Counted from the stretch's first letter, positions 20,414-30,131 are shown. The stretch is DNA of 64,000 nt from Pseudovibrio brasiliensis (GCF_018282095.1 NZ_CP074126.1:933501-997500), one strand, 5' to 3'. Notes: a model not told the origin generated them from the letters alone. Program-made: numbers and translations.

Positions 20414-22813
20414 TCAAAGCTCATTGAGGGAGAAAGTGTGGGTGTTGTTTGAAATCGGTTGTCCGTTCACAACCACAGTCGGAACAAGCCCATTTGGAGA
20501 GCGGCGTTTGATGAAGACAGAGAGTTCTCGTCCATCAGTCTTGAGGGAACCGCTGCGACACAAAGTTAAGGTTTGCTCATCGGAAGAGCTGGAGAGAACC
20601 AGATGCAAGGTACTGTGCTCGCCTTCCAGCCATTTATGACTGATGCCATCATCCTCAAATACCGCCAGCTCACGTTTACCTGTTCCCTGGAAAGGGAAGA
20701 TCGCCAGCGCGTTCAGATCACACTCTGTCGTGTTCTTTGCTGTTGCATTGGCGAGTGGCAAAACAGTGCCAGCCCGCACAAACAGTGGCAGGCGTTCCAA
20801 GGGGGCATCAACAACGATCGTCTGTCCGCCCTTGTGATACGCGCCTGTATCGAACTCGTACCATCCGTCGCCATTATCCGGCAGATAAACCTCACGCGTT
20901 GTCGCGCCTTGCTCAACCACGGATGCAACCAGCAGATCCTTGCCAAGCAGATAGTCATCCGTCTCTGCAAAGGTGCGCTCATCCCCTTCGTGATCAAGGA
21001 ATGTCGGGCGAAGCAGCGGCTCGTCCATCACATGCATGTCGTGCAGCATGGTGTAGAAATACGGCATTAGATACTGACGAAGCTGGATCGCATTGCGAAT
21101 GAGCGGCGTCACTTCCGGATACATCCAGGCTTCATTTACGGTGGCATCATCATTCCACGAATGGATCGTAAAGCGCGGATGCATCACACCGTTCTGAACC
21201 CAGCGAACAAACAGCTCTGGATCAGGACGAGGCCCTGAGAACCCACCAACATCGTGACCAACATTGTAGATGCCGGACATAGAAAGTCCAAGGCCCATGC
21301 GGATGTTGTATTTCAGGTTGTTCCAACCCGTCCGGTTGTCGCCTGTCCAGGTCTGCACATAACGCTGCAAGCCAGGGCAGCCACTGCGGGAGATGAGGTA
21401 AGGACGTTCCTCGGGCGCATACTCAACTTGCGCTTCAAAGGATGCACGCATCATCAGGAAGGAATGCAAAGGCCGGATAAGTCCAACTTCAATTTCTTCA
21501 CCAAAGCCCTGACACCGAGCTGAGAAATCCCAGATCTCATATTCGTTGTTGTCGTTCCAGGTTGAACCGATCCCTCGCTCAAGCAGTTGCTGAGTGACAT
21601 TCGTCTTCCACCAATTGACAGTCTCAGGATTGGTAAAGTCGAGGTGAGACCCTTCATCATCCCAGAACAACGATCGCTCCGGCTGATCGGTTTCACTGTC
21701 CTGAATGAAAAGACCTTTCGCAGCCACATCCTCATACATCGGGTGGTCCTGCAACAGGCACGGTTTGATGTTGGCTGCCAGATGCACGCCTGCATCCAGA
21801 AACTTGGAAGTCATAGCCTTGGGGTCAGGACACTTCTCATAATTCCAGTTGAACACATAGCGTTTTGTACCGATGGATGTGTAACCGGACGAAAGCTGAA
21901 AACTGTCGCAAGGAATGGCGTGTTCTTTGATGAGGTCTACAAAGCCCTCCAACTGCTCCTGCGCGTTGTCAGCATCAGTGTAGTACATGGTGGAGCCGGA
22001 ATACCCGAGGCTCCACTTTGGTGGGAAGATGTGCTTGCCCGTCAGCCAGACCTGCGTCTTGGTCACCTCCAGCAGGGAAGGGCCAAGCATGAAGTAGTAG
22101 TCCAGATCACCATCTTCAGCCCGGTATGATCTGTAAGGCCGATGGTAATTGTCGATTTCGTTTCCCAGATCGAACCAGCAGCTCGCCAGATTATCGTAGA
22201 AGACACCATAAGAGATACCAGAGCCGGTGCGCGTCAAAGTAAATGGCAAATGCTTGTAAAGCGGATCAGTGGTCTCTGCATCATAGCCCATCGCATCCAG
22301 ATTGCGCATTTCATAGCGACGGCCATTTCGCAAAAGGTTGCCAACTTTTTCGCCCAGTCCATAAATCCGATCATCCGCAGGCTGATTGAAGAAGTGTGAG
22401 CTCTTGTTGTCCTTCACACCCACCATGTAAGCGCCTGTTGGACGCTCGCTGGCAATGACTTGATAAGACCCGTCCTCGCTCTTCGCCTCCCAGATAATCT
22501 GAAGCGGTGTTTTCACGGAGACGCGTAAAGCCCGCGTCTCCAGTACCAGTGTATCCTCCGTAAGCTCCTGCTTGAACTCTGGAAGAGAAAACCCTTCAAC
22601 AGAAAGACGGGACCGACCTTCAAACGGCACTGGCGTTTCTGCCGGTGTGATGGACCAGGTCCGTCCTTGTCTGAATTCCCCGTTTTTGCGTAAAAGAACC
22701 CGAACAAGCTTGTCTTCAAGAACGAACAGAGAGAACAGGTGCTTGCCATCCACGAGCAGATCAACTCGGTTCTGTTCGGTCCCGATATAGGACCACTTAC
22801 GAAGCGTTTTCAT
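20414..22813 (-). CDS. GH31-family alpha-glycosidase
   Basis: 799 residues, no signal peptide, so cytoplasmic. An N-terminal beta-sandwich is followed by a catalytic barrel. The nucleophile is probably D421 in TWNDNNEYE and the acid/base D492 in TWTGDNRTGWNN. The barrel has CDSFQLSSGYTS, a variant at the third strand rather than the QDW form of classic alpha-glucosidases, so specificity may differ. A C-terminal beta domain holds LPLFVRAGTVLPLA. It lies between the TRAP permease and uxuB, 16 bp from uxuB, and probably removes an alpha-linked sugar from uronate-containing oligosaccharides. Substrate unknown. Confidence 0.88.
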   Translation of the reverse strand: MKTLRKWSYIGTEQNRVDLLVDGKHLFSLFVLEDKLVRVLLRKNGEFRQGRTWSITPAETPVPFEGRSRLSVEGFSLPEFKQELTEDTLVLETRALRVSVKTPLQIIWEAKSEDGSYQVIASERPTGAYMVGVKDNKSSHFFNQPADDRIYGLGEKVGNLLRNGRRYEMRNLDAMGYDAETTDPLYKHLPFTLTRTGSGISYGVFYDNLASCWFDLGNEIDNYHRPYRSYRAEDGDLDYYFMLGPSLLEVTKTQVWLTGKHIFPPKWSLGYSGSTMYYTDADNAQEQLEGFVDLIKEHAIPCDSFQLSSGYTSIGTKRYVFNWNYEKCPDPKAMTSKFLDAGVHLAANIKPCLLQDHPMYEDVAAKGLFIQDSETDQPERSLFWDDEGSHLDFTNPETVNWWKTNVTQQLLERGIGSTWNDNNEYEIWDFSARCQGFGEEIEVGLIRPLHSFLMMRASFEAQVEYAPEERPYLISRSGCPGLQRYVQTWTGDNRTGWNNLKYNIRMGLGLSMSGIYNVGHDVGGFSGPRPDPELFVRWVQNGVMHPRFTIHSWNDDATVNEAWMYPEVTPLIRNAIQLRQYLMPYFYTMLHDMHVMDEPLLRPTFLDHEGDERTFAETDDYLLGKDLLVASVVEQGATTREVYLPDNGDGWYEFDTGAYHKGGQTIVVDAPLERLPLFVRAGTVLPLANATAKNTTECDLNALAIFPFQGTGKRELAVFEDDGISHKWLEGEHSTLHLVLSSSSDEQTLTLCRSGSLKTDGRELSVFIKRRSPNGLVPTVVVNGQPISNNTHTFSLNEL

Positions 22814-22865
22814 TATACTTCAACCAGTTATTGGGGTGTTGTTATGGTTGCTTGGTTTCTGTCTG

Positions 22866-24188
22866 TTATCCGCCATAGCCAAGAATGACGCGTGGCAGGA
22901 ACAGGCTGATTTCAGGAATGAAGGTCACCAGCATCAGGATGGAGATCACCGCTGCATAGAACGGCAGCATTGGTTTGATCAGATCCTGAATAGCCACCTT
23001 GCCCACGGAGCAGCTGATGAACAGCGCACTACCCACTGGCGGTGTGATGATGCCGATGCACAGGTTGTAGGTCATCATGATACCGAAGTGCACGGGATCC
23101 ATTCCAAGCTCAGTCGCAACAGGCAGGAAGATCGGTGTGAAGATCAGCAGGGCGGGCGTCATGTCCATGAAAGTGCCAATCACCAGCAGGCAGATATTGA
23201 TCACAAGCATGATGATGAACGGATTTTCAGAGACGTTAGCCAATGCTTCACCAATTGCATAAGGAATGTCAGAGAAGGTCATCGCCCAGGACATACCGAT
23301 GGAACAACCAATCAGCAGAAGAACGATGGAACTGGTAATCGCGCTCTCAAGGATGATGGTTGGCAGATCAGTGATCTTCACTTCGCGGTAGATGCCTACG
23401 GCGAGCAGTAGAGTGTAAACCACTGCCACAGCAGAAGCCTCGGTTGCAGTGAACACACCTCCGATAATACCGCCCATGATGATGAAGATGAGCAGCAATG
23501 GCAGGAATGCATCTGCAATCTTGAAGATGATCTCTTTAAAGCTTGGCAGCGGGATCAACGGATAACCGCGCTTCGTTGCAACAATGCCAGCCACAACCAT
23601 CACGCCGAGACCCATCAGAATACCCGGCAGATAACCAGCAACGAACAGCGTTGCGACTGAGGTGCCACCAGAAATCAGAGAGTAAACGATCAGCGTGGAA
23701 GAAGGTGGGATCAGCATGCCCGTTGGACAGGAAGCTGCGTTCACAGCTGCGGAGAAGGCTGGATCATACCCTTCCTTGCGTTGAAGCGGGGACATGATGC
23801 CGCCGATTGCAGCAGCAGACGCTACGGCAGAACCGGAAATGGAGCCAAACAGCATGTTCGCCAGCACATTGACGTGTGCTAGTGCACCCGGCAACCGGCC
23901 ACCCACGATCTTCGCTAGCTCAATCAAACGCCGCGCGATGCCGCCGGAGTTCATGATGTTACCAGCAAGGATGAAGAACGGGATCGCCAGCAGCGTGAAG
24001 CTGTCCAGACCACTCGCCATCTTCTGCGAAACAACAAAGAGTGCCTGATCAAAAGAGATCAGAAAGGTGATCGTCGCCGTTGCTGCTAGCCCGATGGCAA
24101 AGGAGATCGGCACACCAAGTGTAACCAGAACGCCAAAAACACCAAACAGAATAAGACCGCTTTGAAGCTCACTACTTAAAAATTCCAT
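22866..24188 (-). CDS. dctM: TRAP transporter large permease subunit
   Basis: A 440-residue protein with about 12 hydrophobic segments and the DctM-type signatures ALFVVSQKMASGLDSFTLLA, IPFFILAGNIMN and PPSSTLIVYSLIS. It forms the ion-coupled channel of a tripartite transporter with DctQ and a periplasmic binding protein. It follows dctQ by 11 bp and precedes the GH31 gene. Within a glucuronide operon it is likely to import glucuronate or glucuronides; this is context only. Confidence 0.93.
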   Translation of the reverse strand: MEFLSSELQSGLILFGVFGVLVTLGVPISFAIGLAATATITFLISFDQALFVVSQKMASGLDSFTLLAIPFFILAGNIMNSGGIARRLIELAKIVGGRLPGALAHVNVLANMLFGSISGSAVASAAAIGGIMSPLQRKEGYDPAFSAAVNAASCPTGMLIPPSSTLIVYSLISGGTSVATLFVAGYLPGILMGLGVMVVAGIVATKRGYPLIPLPSFKEIIFKIADAFLPLLLIFIIMGGIIGGVFTATEASAVAVVYTLLLAVGIYREVKITDLPTIILESAITSSIVLLLIGCSIGMSWAMTFSDIPYAIGEALANVSENPFIIMLVINICLLVIGTFMDMTPALLIFTPIFLPVATELGMDPVHFGIMMTYNLCIGIITPPVGSALFISCSVGKVAIQDLIKPMLPFYAAVISILMLVTFIPEISLFLPRVILGYGG

Positions 24189-24199
24189 CAGACTTACTC

Positions 24200-24724
24200 T
24201 TATTTAGCAGCAGTATCAGCAGCGTCAGGCATCTGGTCGTTTGGACCTGTACCTGTGCCGTTAACAAGACCAAGGAAGAACTCAACGCAGTAGAACAGCA
24301 TGATGCCGCCGGAGAACGGGATGGCCGCGTAGATGTAGCCCATTGGGACGCGGAGAGCGGGGGAGACTTGCCCGTTGGCGAGCGTCTTCATAACCAGTTG
24401 CCCGCCGCCATAAAGCATGACGACACCTGAGAAGAAAGCGATCGCCAGAACGATGAAGTAATCTGAAAGCAGTTTCCGCTTGCCGGTCAGAGAGCCGGTC
24501 AGCAGATCAATTGCCAGGTGTCTTCGCATTCCGAGCGTATAGGCCGCACCAATCAGGCCGATCCACATAAACATGAAACGAGCGAGTTCATCGGTCACGG
24601 TGCTTGGGGTTCCAAGAACGTATCTCGAGAAAACCTGCCAAACCACACACACCACGAGCACCACAAAAACCGACACGGTGACGGCCTTCAGGATCGTGTT
24701 AACTATTTTGGTCAGCGCTTGCAT
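24200..24724 (-). CDS. dctQ: TRAP transporter small permease subunit
   Basis: 174 residues with four hydrophobic segments and the family's FSRYVLGTPSTVTDELARFMFMW-type region after the first helix (split here: FSRYVLGTP, DELARFMFMW) followed by GAAYTLGMRRHLAID. It is the first gene of the minus-strand arm. The periplasmic DctP subunit normally precedes dctQ, but no frame for it exists in the 650 bp upstream, so the binding protein must be encoded elsewhere. Confidence 0.93.
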   Translation of the reverse strand: MQALTKIVNTILKAVTVSVFVVLVVCVVWQVFSRYVLGTPSTVTDELARFMFMWIGLIGAAYTLGMRRHLAIDLLTGSLTGKRKLLSDYFIVLAIAFFSGVVMLYGGGQLVMKTLANGQVSPALRVPMGYIYAAIPFSGGIMLFYCVEFFLGLVNGTGTGPNDQMPDAADTAAK

Positions 24725-24921
24725 TTTAATTCCCTAATCTAGGTGAGGGCGCGGGCTTAGTATGCAGAAAGAATCTGCAATGGGCGACCAATTTCTCCTG
24801 AGGGGGTGTTCAGGAACTATTGAATTCATGAGAGGGTTTCAGCTGGAGATCTGCAGATCTACGGATATCCAATGAATCCAATTAAATTACCTCTCTCCCA
24901 ATTAATTGCTGATTTTTGATT

Positions 24922-24935
24922 ATTGGTCAACCAAT
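24922..24935. promoter_or_regulatory. UxuR/ExuR-like operator ATTGGT-CA-ACCAAT
   Basis: A perfect 6-bp-arm palindrome, ATTGGTCAACCAAT. Its TTGGT-NN-ACCAA core is the one known for E. coli UxuR/ExuR boxes and fits the FadR-subfamily GntR consensus (GGT...ACC). It lies 197 bp upstream of dctQ and on the dctQ side of the shared region. The uxuR-like gene downstream of uidA is the obvious binder. Confidence 0.7.
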
Positions 24936-25313
24936 ATGATAAAATGGTTTGACAATGTCGCAGTTTTGTAGAAATGTGGCATGTGTGGAGAGAGGTTTGG
25001 TTGATCTCCTTTCTTCACCTTTCAACAAATCTGCCGGTTTGGCGCTGACCTCTTGATTCATAAGAAAGATGAAGAGGTTACCCTAGTACCAACCACTGGT
25101 AGATTTCTGAAAGGTATGTGCAAACCCGGAGGAAATGGGAAAAAACTCTCAATCAGGTGTTTAATATATTGAATACAGTAGGTTGAGAGTCACGGTGGAA
25201 GATTTGCTGACCATCAGAAGGAGCATTCGCAGCTCAATGAGTGGAAGAGTGTCCTGTTGGTGAGGTTTGCAATTCAAAAGCAAAAGTCCCCTGTCATCTG
25301 GAGGGTGCATAAA

Positions 25314-25325
25314 TAGGTCGACCAA
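25314..25325. promoter_or_regulatory. Second, imperfect UxuR-like site near uidA
   Basis: TAGGTCGACCAA keeps the GGT-NN-ACC core of the better operator at 24922 with one arm altered. It is 56 bp upstream of the uidA start codon, a position suited to repression. Confidence 0.45.
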
Positions 25326-25380
25326 CTTGGACTGATGTCCCAAGAACGACGAAACCGGTATTGGTCAACGAGGATCAGTG

Positions 25381-27180
25381 ATGCTTGAGCGGATGGAAGG
25401 TGCCGACAACGGCCTGGCTTGCCTGCATGATGAGGACTACGACGTCCCCTTCAACACGCAAAACCTGAACAGCAGCACCTTGATCTTCACTGGTGGCCGT
25501 AAGGCTGAGTCGCTGAACGGAGAATGGAACTTCTGCGTCGACTTACTGGACACAGGACTGCGCCAGAAGTGGTTTTCCTTCACACCTGAAGTCCCGGAAG
25601 AAAAAACAGAACCATACGACTACGACCCATATGTAGGTGAAACCGTTCCGGTCCCATCTTGCTGGTCAATGCTCAAAGATAAGTGGTATTTTTTTGAAGG
25701 CAGTGCGTGGTACACACGCCCGATGGATCTGGACGAGCTGCCTGATGATGAACGCTTGTTCCTGAGAGTAGGGGCCGCTCAGTATGATTGTAAGGTGTTC
25801 CTCAACGGAGAGTTCCTCGGCAACCACTATGGTGGCTCCACCCCATTCAACGTTGAACTCACCAAGCACGCGAAGCAGGGTCGCAACTGGTTGATGCTGT
25901 GTGTCAACAATACACGCACACTCGACCGTGTGCCTATGCGTAACACCGATTGGTTCAATTACGGTGGCATTTACCGGGATGTAGAACTCTACAGAACCCC
26001 AAAGACACTCATTTCAGATTTCTTCGCCTATCTGGTTCCTGATAGCTCCTACAACAAAATCGCGGTTGAGCTGCAAGTGGATGGACCAGATAAGGCTCCT
26101 GTCACCGTTGAACTGGCAGAGCTGGGCATCAAAGTTGAAGTTCCTGTTGACCAAGACGGTTTTGGTAAGCTGACTATTCCGGCCAAGCCAGAACTCTGGT
26201 CACCAGAAAACCCTCGCCTTTACAGCGTATCTGTAACTCTCGGCGCAGATCGCATTGAAGACCAGATCGGCTTCCGCCAGATTGAGCAAGTCGGCACAGA
26301 TGTTCTTCTGAATGGAGAACCAATTTTCTTCCGCGGTATCTCTGTCCATGAAGACGACGAGTTCACTGGCAAAGTTCTGCGTGATGAAGATCTGGAGCAA
26401 CGCTTCCAGCATGCCAAAGAGCTGAACTGCAATTTCATGCGCTTTGCCCATTACCCGCACGACGAACGCGCCGCCAAAATGGCAGACCGCGAAGGCATTT
26501 TGCTTTGGGAAGAGATCCCGGTTTACTGGGCAATCGATTTTAAGAACCCGGATACCCTTAAAGATGCCAGCAACCAGCTTCAGGAGCTGATCAAGCGAGA
26601 CCGCAACAGGGCCTCTGTCGTCATCTGGTCTGTTGGGAACGAAAACCCGGACACAGATGAACGCCTCTCCTTCATGAAGCATCTGGTGGATACCGCAAGA
26701 GACATGGACCCAACGCGTCTCACCTCAGCTGCTTGCCTCGTCAACCACACTAAGAACCGCATTGAAGATCGCCTGATCCGGCACATCAATGTGATCGGCA
26801 TCAACGAGTACTACGGCTGGTATGAAGAGAATTTCGACGACCTGATCGACTTCCTCGACAACTCCGATCCTGGCAAGCCTGTTGTGATCTCCGAAACCGG
26901 CGCAGATGGTTACATCGGCGAAGGGAAACTGGAGAAGGGTTTCTTCAGCGAGAGTTATATGGCCGAGGTCTACCGCAAGCAGATTGCAACCTTGCGCCAG
27001 CGAGAATTCGTGAAGGGCATCTCGCCGTGGATTCTTTATGATTTCCGTGTGGAACGCCGACAAAACATGTTCCAGCAGGGCTGGAACCGCAAAGGCCTGA
27101 TAGCCTCAGACAAGAAAACAAAGAAAACAGCCTTCAAACTTCTTGCAGATTTTTATGCAGAGCTGAAAGCGAAAAACTGA
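25381..27180 (+). CDS. uidA: Beta-glucuronidase, GH2 family
   Basis: 599 residues from the ATG at 25381, six bases after AGGA; a GTG directly before it is the alternative. The GH2 order is visible: sugar-binding jelly roll (about 1-190), immunoglobulin-like domain (about 190-290) and barrel (about 290-590). The acid/base is E421 in SVGNENPDT and the nucleophile E505 in VISETGADGY. No signal peptide, so glucuronides are cleaved in the cytoplasm after import. A beta-galactosidase or beta-mannosidase of GH2 is possible by fold, but the uxuR-uxuA-uxuB-uxaC neighbours support glucuronidase. Confidence 0.9.
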   Translation: MLERMEGADNGLACLHDEDYDVPFNTQNLNSSTLIFTGGRKAESLNGEWNFCVDLLDTGLRQKWFSFTPEVPEEKTEPYDYDPYVGETVPVPSCWSMLKDKWYFFEGSAWYTRPMDLDELPDDERLFLRVGAAQYDCKVFLNGEFLGNHYGGSTPFNVELTKHAKQGRNWLMLCVNNTRTLDRVPMRNTDWFNYGGIYRDVELYRTPKTLISDFFAYLVPDSSYNKIAVELQVDGPDKAPVTVELAELGIKVEVPVDQDGFGKLTIPAKPELWSPENPRLYSVSVTLGADRIEDQIGFRQIEQVGTDVLLNGEPIFFRGISVHEDDEFTGKVLRDEDLEQRFQHAKELNCNFMRFAHYPHDERAAKMADREGILLWEEIPVYWAIDFKNPDTLKDASNQLQELIKRDRNRASVVIWSVGNENPDTDERLSFMKHLVDTARDMDPTRLTSAACLVNHTKNRIEDRLIRHINVIGINEYYGWYEENFDDLIDFLDNSDPGKPVVISETGADGYIGEGKLEKGFFSESYMAEVYRKQIATLRQREFVKGISPWILYDFRVERRQNMFQQGWNRKGLIASDKKTKKTAFKLLADFYAELKAKN

Positions 27181-27193
27181 TCTGGATTGCACC

Positions 27194-27958
27194 ATGACAT
27201 TAGACCCGAACAGAAGACGTTATCAGGATGTGGCAGAAGAGCTGGTTCGCGATTTGGCGAACGGTGCCTTTGCCATTGGTGACAAGCTCCCCACAGAGCG
27301 CAAGATTTCTGAGGATTTGGCCGTCAGCCGGTCTCTGGTCAGAGATGCGATGATCATGCTCGAAGTGCAGGGTCTCGTGGATGTGCGTAAAGGCTCAGGC
27401 ACTTATGTCCTCCGCCTTCCAGGGGATGTGACCGCTGATAGCTCATTGGAGCAGGACATTGGTCCATTTGAGCTGCTGCAAGCGCGCCAGCTATTGGAAA
27501 GCAACATCGCAGCATTTGCCGCAACAATGGCAACCAAGGCTGACATCATCCAGATGCGTGAAACTCTCGCGAAAGAACGGGATGAAATCGAGTCCGGTTC
27601 AGGAAGCCACAAGGCTGATGAGGAGTTCCACCGTCTGGTTGCTCAGGCGAGCCAGAATTCGGTCCTAACGGAGTCTGTTGAGCACCTCTGGACGCTTCGC
27701 AAGCGCTCCCGCATGTGGGAGCAGCTGCACCAGCGCATTTTCGATAGAGGCTATCAGAAGAAGTGGCTGGACGATCACCTGGCAATCCTGACAGCACTGC
27801 AGTGCCGCGATCCGCAAATGGCTCGGCAGGCCATGTGGCAGCACCTTGAGAATGTGCGCATGACACTGCTGGAACTTTCTGACGTCGATGATCCGTCATT
27901 TGATGCGTACCTGTTTGATACGGACCCGCTGGCTGCGGTGAACGATCTCAAAAAATAA
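27194..27958 (+). CDS. uxuR: GntR-family regulator, FadR subfamily (UxuR-like)
   Basis: 254 residues. The N-terminal winged helix (about 5-75) has LPTERKISEDLAVSRSLVRDAM and VRKGSGTYVL. The C-terminal all-helical FCD domain (about 95-235) has the metal/ligand residues typical of FadR-type sensors, for example ADEEFHRLVAQAS. It sits 13 bp after uidA and 59 bp before uxuA, so it is part of the regulated operon. Likely a repressor released by fructuronate or a related uronate and binding the TTGGT-NN-ACCAA sites upstream of uidA and dctQ. The ligand is inferred. Confidence 0.88.
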   Translation: MTLDPNRRRYQDVAEELVRDLANGAFAIGDKLPTERKISEDLAVSRSLVRDAMIMLEVQGLVDVRKGSGTYVLRLPGDVTADSSLEQDIGPFELLQARQLLESNIAAFAATMATKADIIQMRETLAKERDEIESGSGSHKADEEFHRLVAQASQNSVLTESVEHLWTLRKRSRMWEQLHQRIFDRGYQKKWLDDHLAILTALQCRDPQMARQAMWQHLENVRMTLLELSDVDDPSFDAYLFDTDPLAAVNDLKK

Positions 27959-28017
27959 CCGACATGAAATGTTAAACCGGGGCCCGGCCCCAAAATTTGA
28001 AAAGCAAAGAGCTAAAC

Positions 28018-29202
28018 ATGGAACAGACTTGGCGCTGGTATGGCCCACACGATCCGGTCACCCTCAAAGATGTTCGGCAGGCAGGGGCAACGGGCATTGT
28101 CACCGCTCTCCATCACATCCCGAATGGCGAAGTATGGCCAGTTGAAGAAATTCAAAAGCGCAAAGATGAGATCGAAGCTGCGGGTCTCGTCTGGTCTGTT
28201 GTTGAAAGTATTCCGGTACACGAGCACATCAAAACGCGAACTGGTGACTTTCAAAAGTACATTGAGACTTATAAGCAATCCATCCGCAATCTGGTGACCT
28301 GCGGTATCATCAAAATCTGCTACAACTTCATGCCCGTTCTGGACTGGACCCGCACTGATCTGGCGTATGAGCTGGAAACAGGTGCCACATGCCTGCGCTT
28401 TGATGCGGATATCTTTACAGCCTTCGATATCTTCATCCTTGAGCGCCCAAATGCAAAGGATGAGTACTCAGAGGAAGAATTCGCTCGCGCAACAGCCGCA
28501 TATGAAGGCATGACGCAAGAAGACAAGGATGGTCTGGTCAAAACCATCCTCGCAGGCTTGCCAGGCTCTGAAGAATCCTACACCACAGCAGACATTCGCG
28601 CTCATCTGGAACGCTATGAGGGCATCGATGCAGATAAGTTGAGAGAGCACCTTGCGCTGTTCCTCAAGGAAGTCATCCCGGTGTGTGTAGAAGCTGGCGC
28701 TGTTATGGCCATCCACCCGGATGACCCGCCACGCCCATTGCTTGGCCTGCCACGTGTTTGTTCCACTGAATCTGACTACGAGTATATTTCGAAAGCAGTC
28801 GATGTTCCTGAAAACGGCTTTACATTCTGCACTGGCTCTCTGGGTGTTCGGGCTGATAATGATCTTGTAGGCATCGTGAAGCGCTACGCCGACCGCATCC
28901 ACTTTGTTCATCTACGTGCAACCAAACGCGAGGAGAACCCGCTTTCCTTCCATGAGGCTGATCACTTGACAGGTGACGTCGATATGGTTGGCGTGATCTC
29001 TGCCTTGGTGGATGAAGAAGAGCGCAGAAAAGCAGCAGGTTCAGATGATCTGATCCCATTCCGCCCGGATCATGGCCATGCAATGCTGTCAGACCTGCAG
29101 ATGAAATCCGCACCGGGCTATCCCGCAGTTGGCCGACTACGTGGTCTGGCCGAACTGCGCGGGGTGGAGACAGCAGTCCGCGCAATGCGCGAGCCAGCCT
29201 AA
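28018..29202 (+). CDS. uxuA: Mannonate dehydratase
   Basis: 394 residues from the ATG at 28018 behind AAAGAG, matching the E. coli UxuA length; a start 21 bases upstream would add seven residues. It begins [16 protein letters not shown], then [16 protein letters not shown] and [18 protein letters not shown] and [10 protein letters not shown], which hold the metal-binding residues. It dehydrates D-mannonate to 2-keto-3-deoxy-D-gluconate, the end point of the pathway encoded here. The following kinase and aldolase are not in the window. Confidence 0.97.
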   Translation: MEQTWRWYGPHDPVTLKDVRQAGATGIVTALHHIPNGEVWPVEEIQKRKDEIEAAGLVWSVVESIPVHEHIKTRTGDFQKYIETYKQSIRNLVTCGIIKICYNFMPVLDWTRTDLAYELETGATCLRFDADIFTAFDIFILERPNAKDEYSEEEFARATAAYEGMTQEDKDGLVKTILAGLPGSEESYTTADIRAHLERYEGIDADKLREHLALFLKEVIPVCVEAGAVMAIHPDDPPRPLLGLPRVCSTESDYEYISKAVDVPENGFTFCTGSLGVRADNDLVGIVKRYADRIHFVHLRATKREENPLSFHEADHLTGDVDMVGVISALVDEEERRKAAGSDDLIPFRPDHGHAMLSDLQMKSAPGYPAVGRLRGLAELRGVETAVRAMREPA

Positions 29203-29232
29203 GCGAACTTCATACAATCAAATATCACATAA

Positions 29233-29257
29233 GCCGGGGCATTGCTCCGGCTTTTTT
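29233..29257 (+). terminator. Intrinsic terminator after uxuA
   Basis: GCCGGGGC / GCTCCGGC form an 8-bp stem (one G-T pair) with an ATT loop, followed by six T. It ends the uidA-uxuR-uxuA operon and separates it from znuC. Confidence 0.9.
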
Positions 29258-29290
29258 GTGCCATTGTGAAATCAACGAATATTTTATTTG

Positions 29291-29310
29291 TGTTATATTA
29301 TTACGTAACA
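29291..29310. promoter_or_regulatory. Zur-box-like palindrome upstream of znuC
   Basis: The 20-mer TGTTATATTATTACGTAACA has arms TGTTA/TAACA and an AT-rich centre, similar to known Zur sites (TGTTATANTATAACA type). It is 54 bp upstream of the znuC start. Zinc-loaded Zur, encoded two genes downstream, probably binds it. Confidence 0.6.
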
Positions 29311-29363
29311 TATAAATGCCATCCCCTTCGTGGTGCTGCCCGCGACGAGTTGAGGTGCCTATC

Positions 29364-30131
29364 GTGCAATTGATTGAAATGGATGGAGTTGGGATCAAAC
29401 GGCAAGGCCGCTGGTTGATTCAGAACGTCTCATTAAATGTGAAGTCCGGTGAGATAGTTACGCTCATCGGACCAAACGGTGCTGGCAAAAGCACAACTGC
29501 GAAAACAGCACTGGGCGTGCTGAAAGCAGATGCCGGATCAATCAAGCGCAAGCCGAACCTCAAGGTCGGCTACGTCCCGCAAAAGCTAGCAATCGACTGG
29601 ACCATGCCGCTCACAGTGCGCCGGTTGATGAGCCTGACAGCCAAACCCTCGAAGGCTGAAATTGATGCGGTGCTGGAAAAGACTGGCATCTCTCATCTCA
29701 TAGATTCCAATGTGCAGCAGTTGTCAGGTGGGGAATACCAAAGAGCCTTGCTCGCCCGTGCAATCCTGCGTACGCCGGACCTTCTGGTACTGGATGAACC
29801 AGTACAGGGCGTCGACTACTCGGGCGAAATCGCACTTTACAATCTGATCCTCAAAATCCGTGAGGAGCTGAACTGTGGTATCCTGCTCATCTCTCACGAT
29901 CTGCACGTGGTTATGGCACAGACGGATACAGTGGTTTGCCTCAACGGCCACGTATGTTGTAGCGGCGCGCCAGAACAAGTTGCTGCTTCAGATGCATATA
30001 AGCAGTTGTTTGGTGATCCAGCCTCCCAATCTTTGGCGATCTACCACCATCATCACGATCACAGCCACAAGGCTGACGGCACAATCGTTCCGTCCAAGGG
30101 GAACTCTGGAGACTGCTGCAATCATGGATGA
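29364..30131 (+). CDS. znuC: Zinc ABC transporter ATP-binding protein
   Basis: 255 residues from the GTG at 29364, eight bases after GAGG. The ABC order is complete: Walker A GPNGAGKST, Q-loop VGYVPQKLAI, signature LSGGEYQRALLARA, Walker B LLVLDEP, and switch histidine LLISHDLH. The C-terminal tail is rich in histidine (YHHHHDHSHK) as in other ZnuC proteins, probably zinc-binding. It energises high-affinity zinc uptake with ZnuB. It overlaps znuB by 8 bp. No znuA is adjacent. Confidence 0.93.
   Translation: MQLIEMDGVGIKRQGRWLIQNVSLNVKSGEIVTLIGPNGAGKSTTAKTALGVLKADAGSIKRKPNLKVGYVPQKLAIDWTMPLTVRRLMSLTAKPSKAEIDAVLEKTGISHLIDSNVQQLSGGEYQRALLARAILRTPDLLVLDEPVQGVDYSGEIALYNLILKIREELNCGILLISHDLHVVMAQTDTVVCLNGHVCCSGAPEQVAASDAYKQLFGDPASQSLAIYHHHHDHSHKADGTIVPSKGNSGDCCNHG

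Larger units (their letters stand above)
24725..25380. promoter_or_regulatory. Bidirectional control region of the glucuronide regulon
   Basis: About 650 bp with no supportable gene separates dctQ from uidA. It holds the operator-like palindromes listed separately. It also has TACCA-ACCAC-TGGTA (25087-25101), and a long-range inverted repeat ACTCTCAA (25145-25152) / TTGAGAGT (25183-25190) with a 30-nt spacer. A half-site ATTGGTCAAC (25360-25369) sits just before the uidA ribosome site. Confidence 0.6.
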
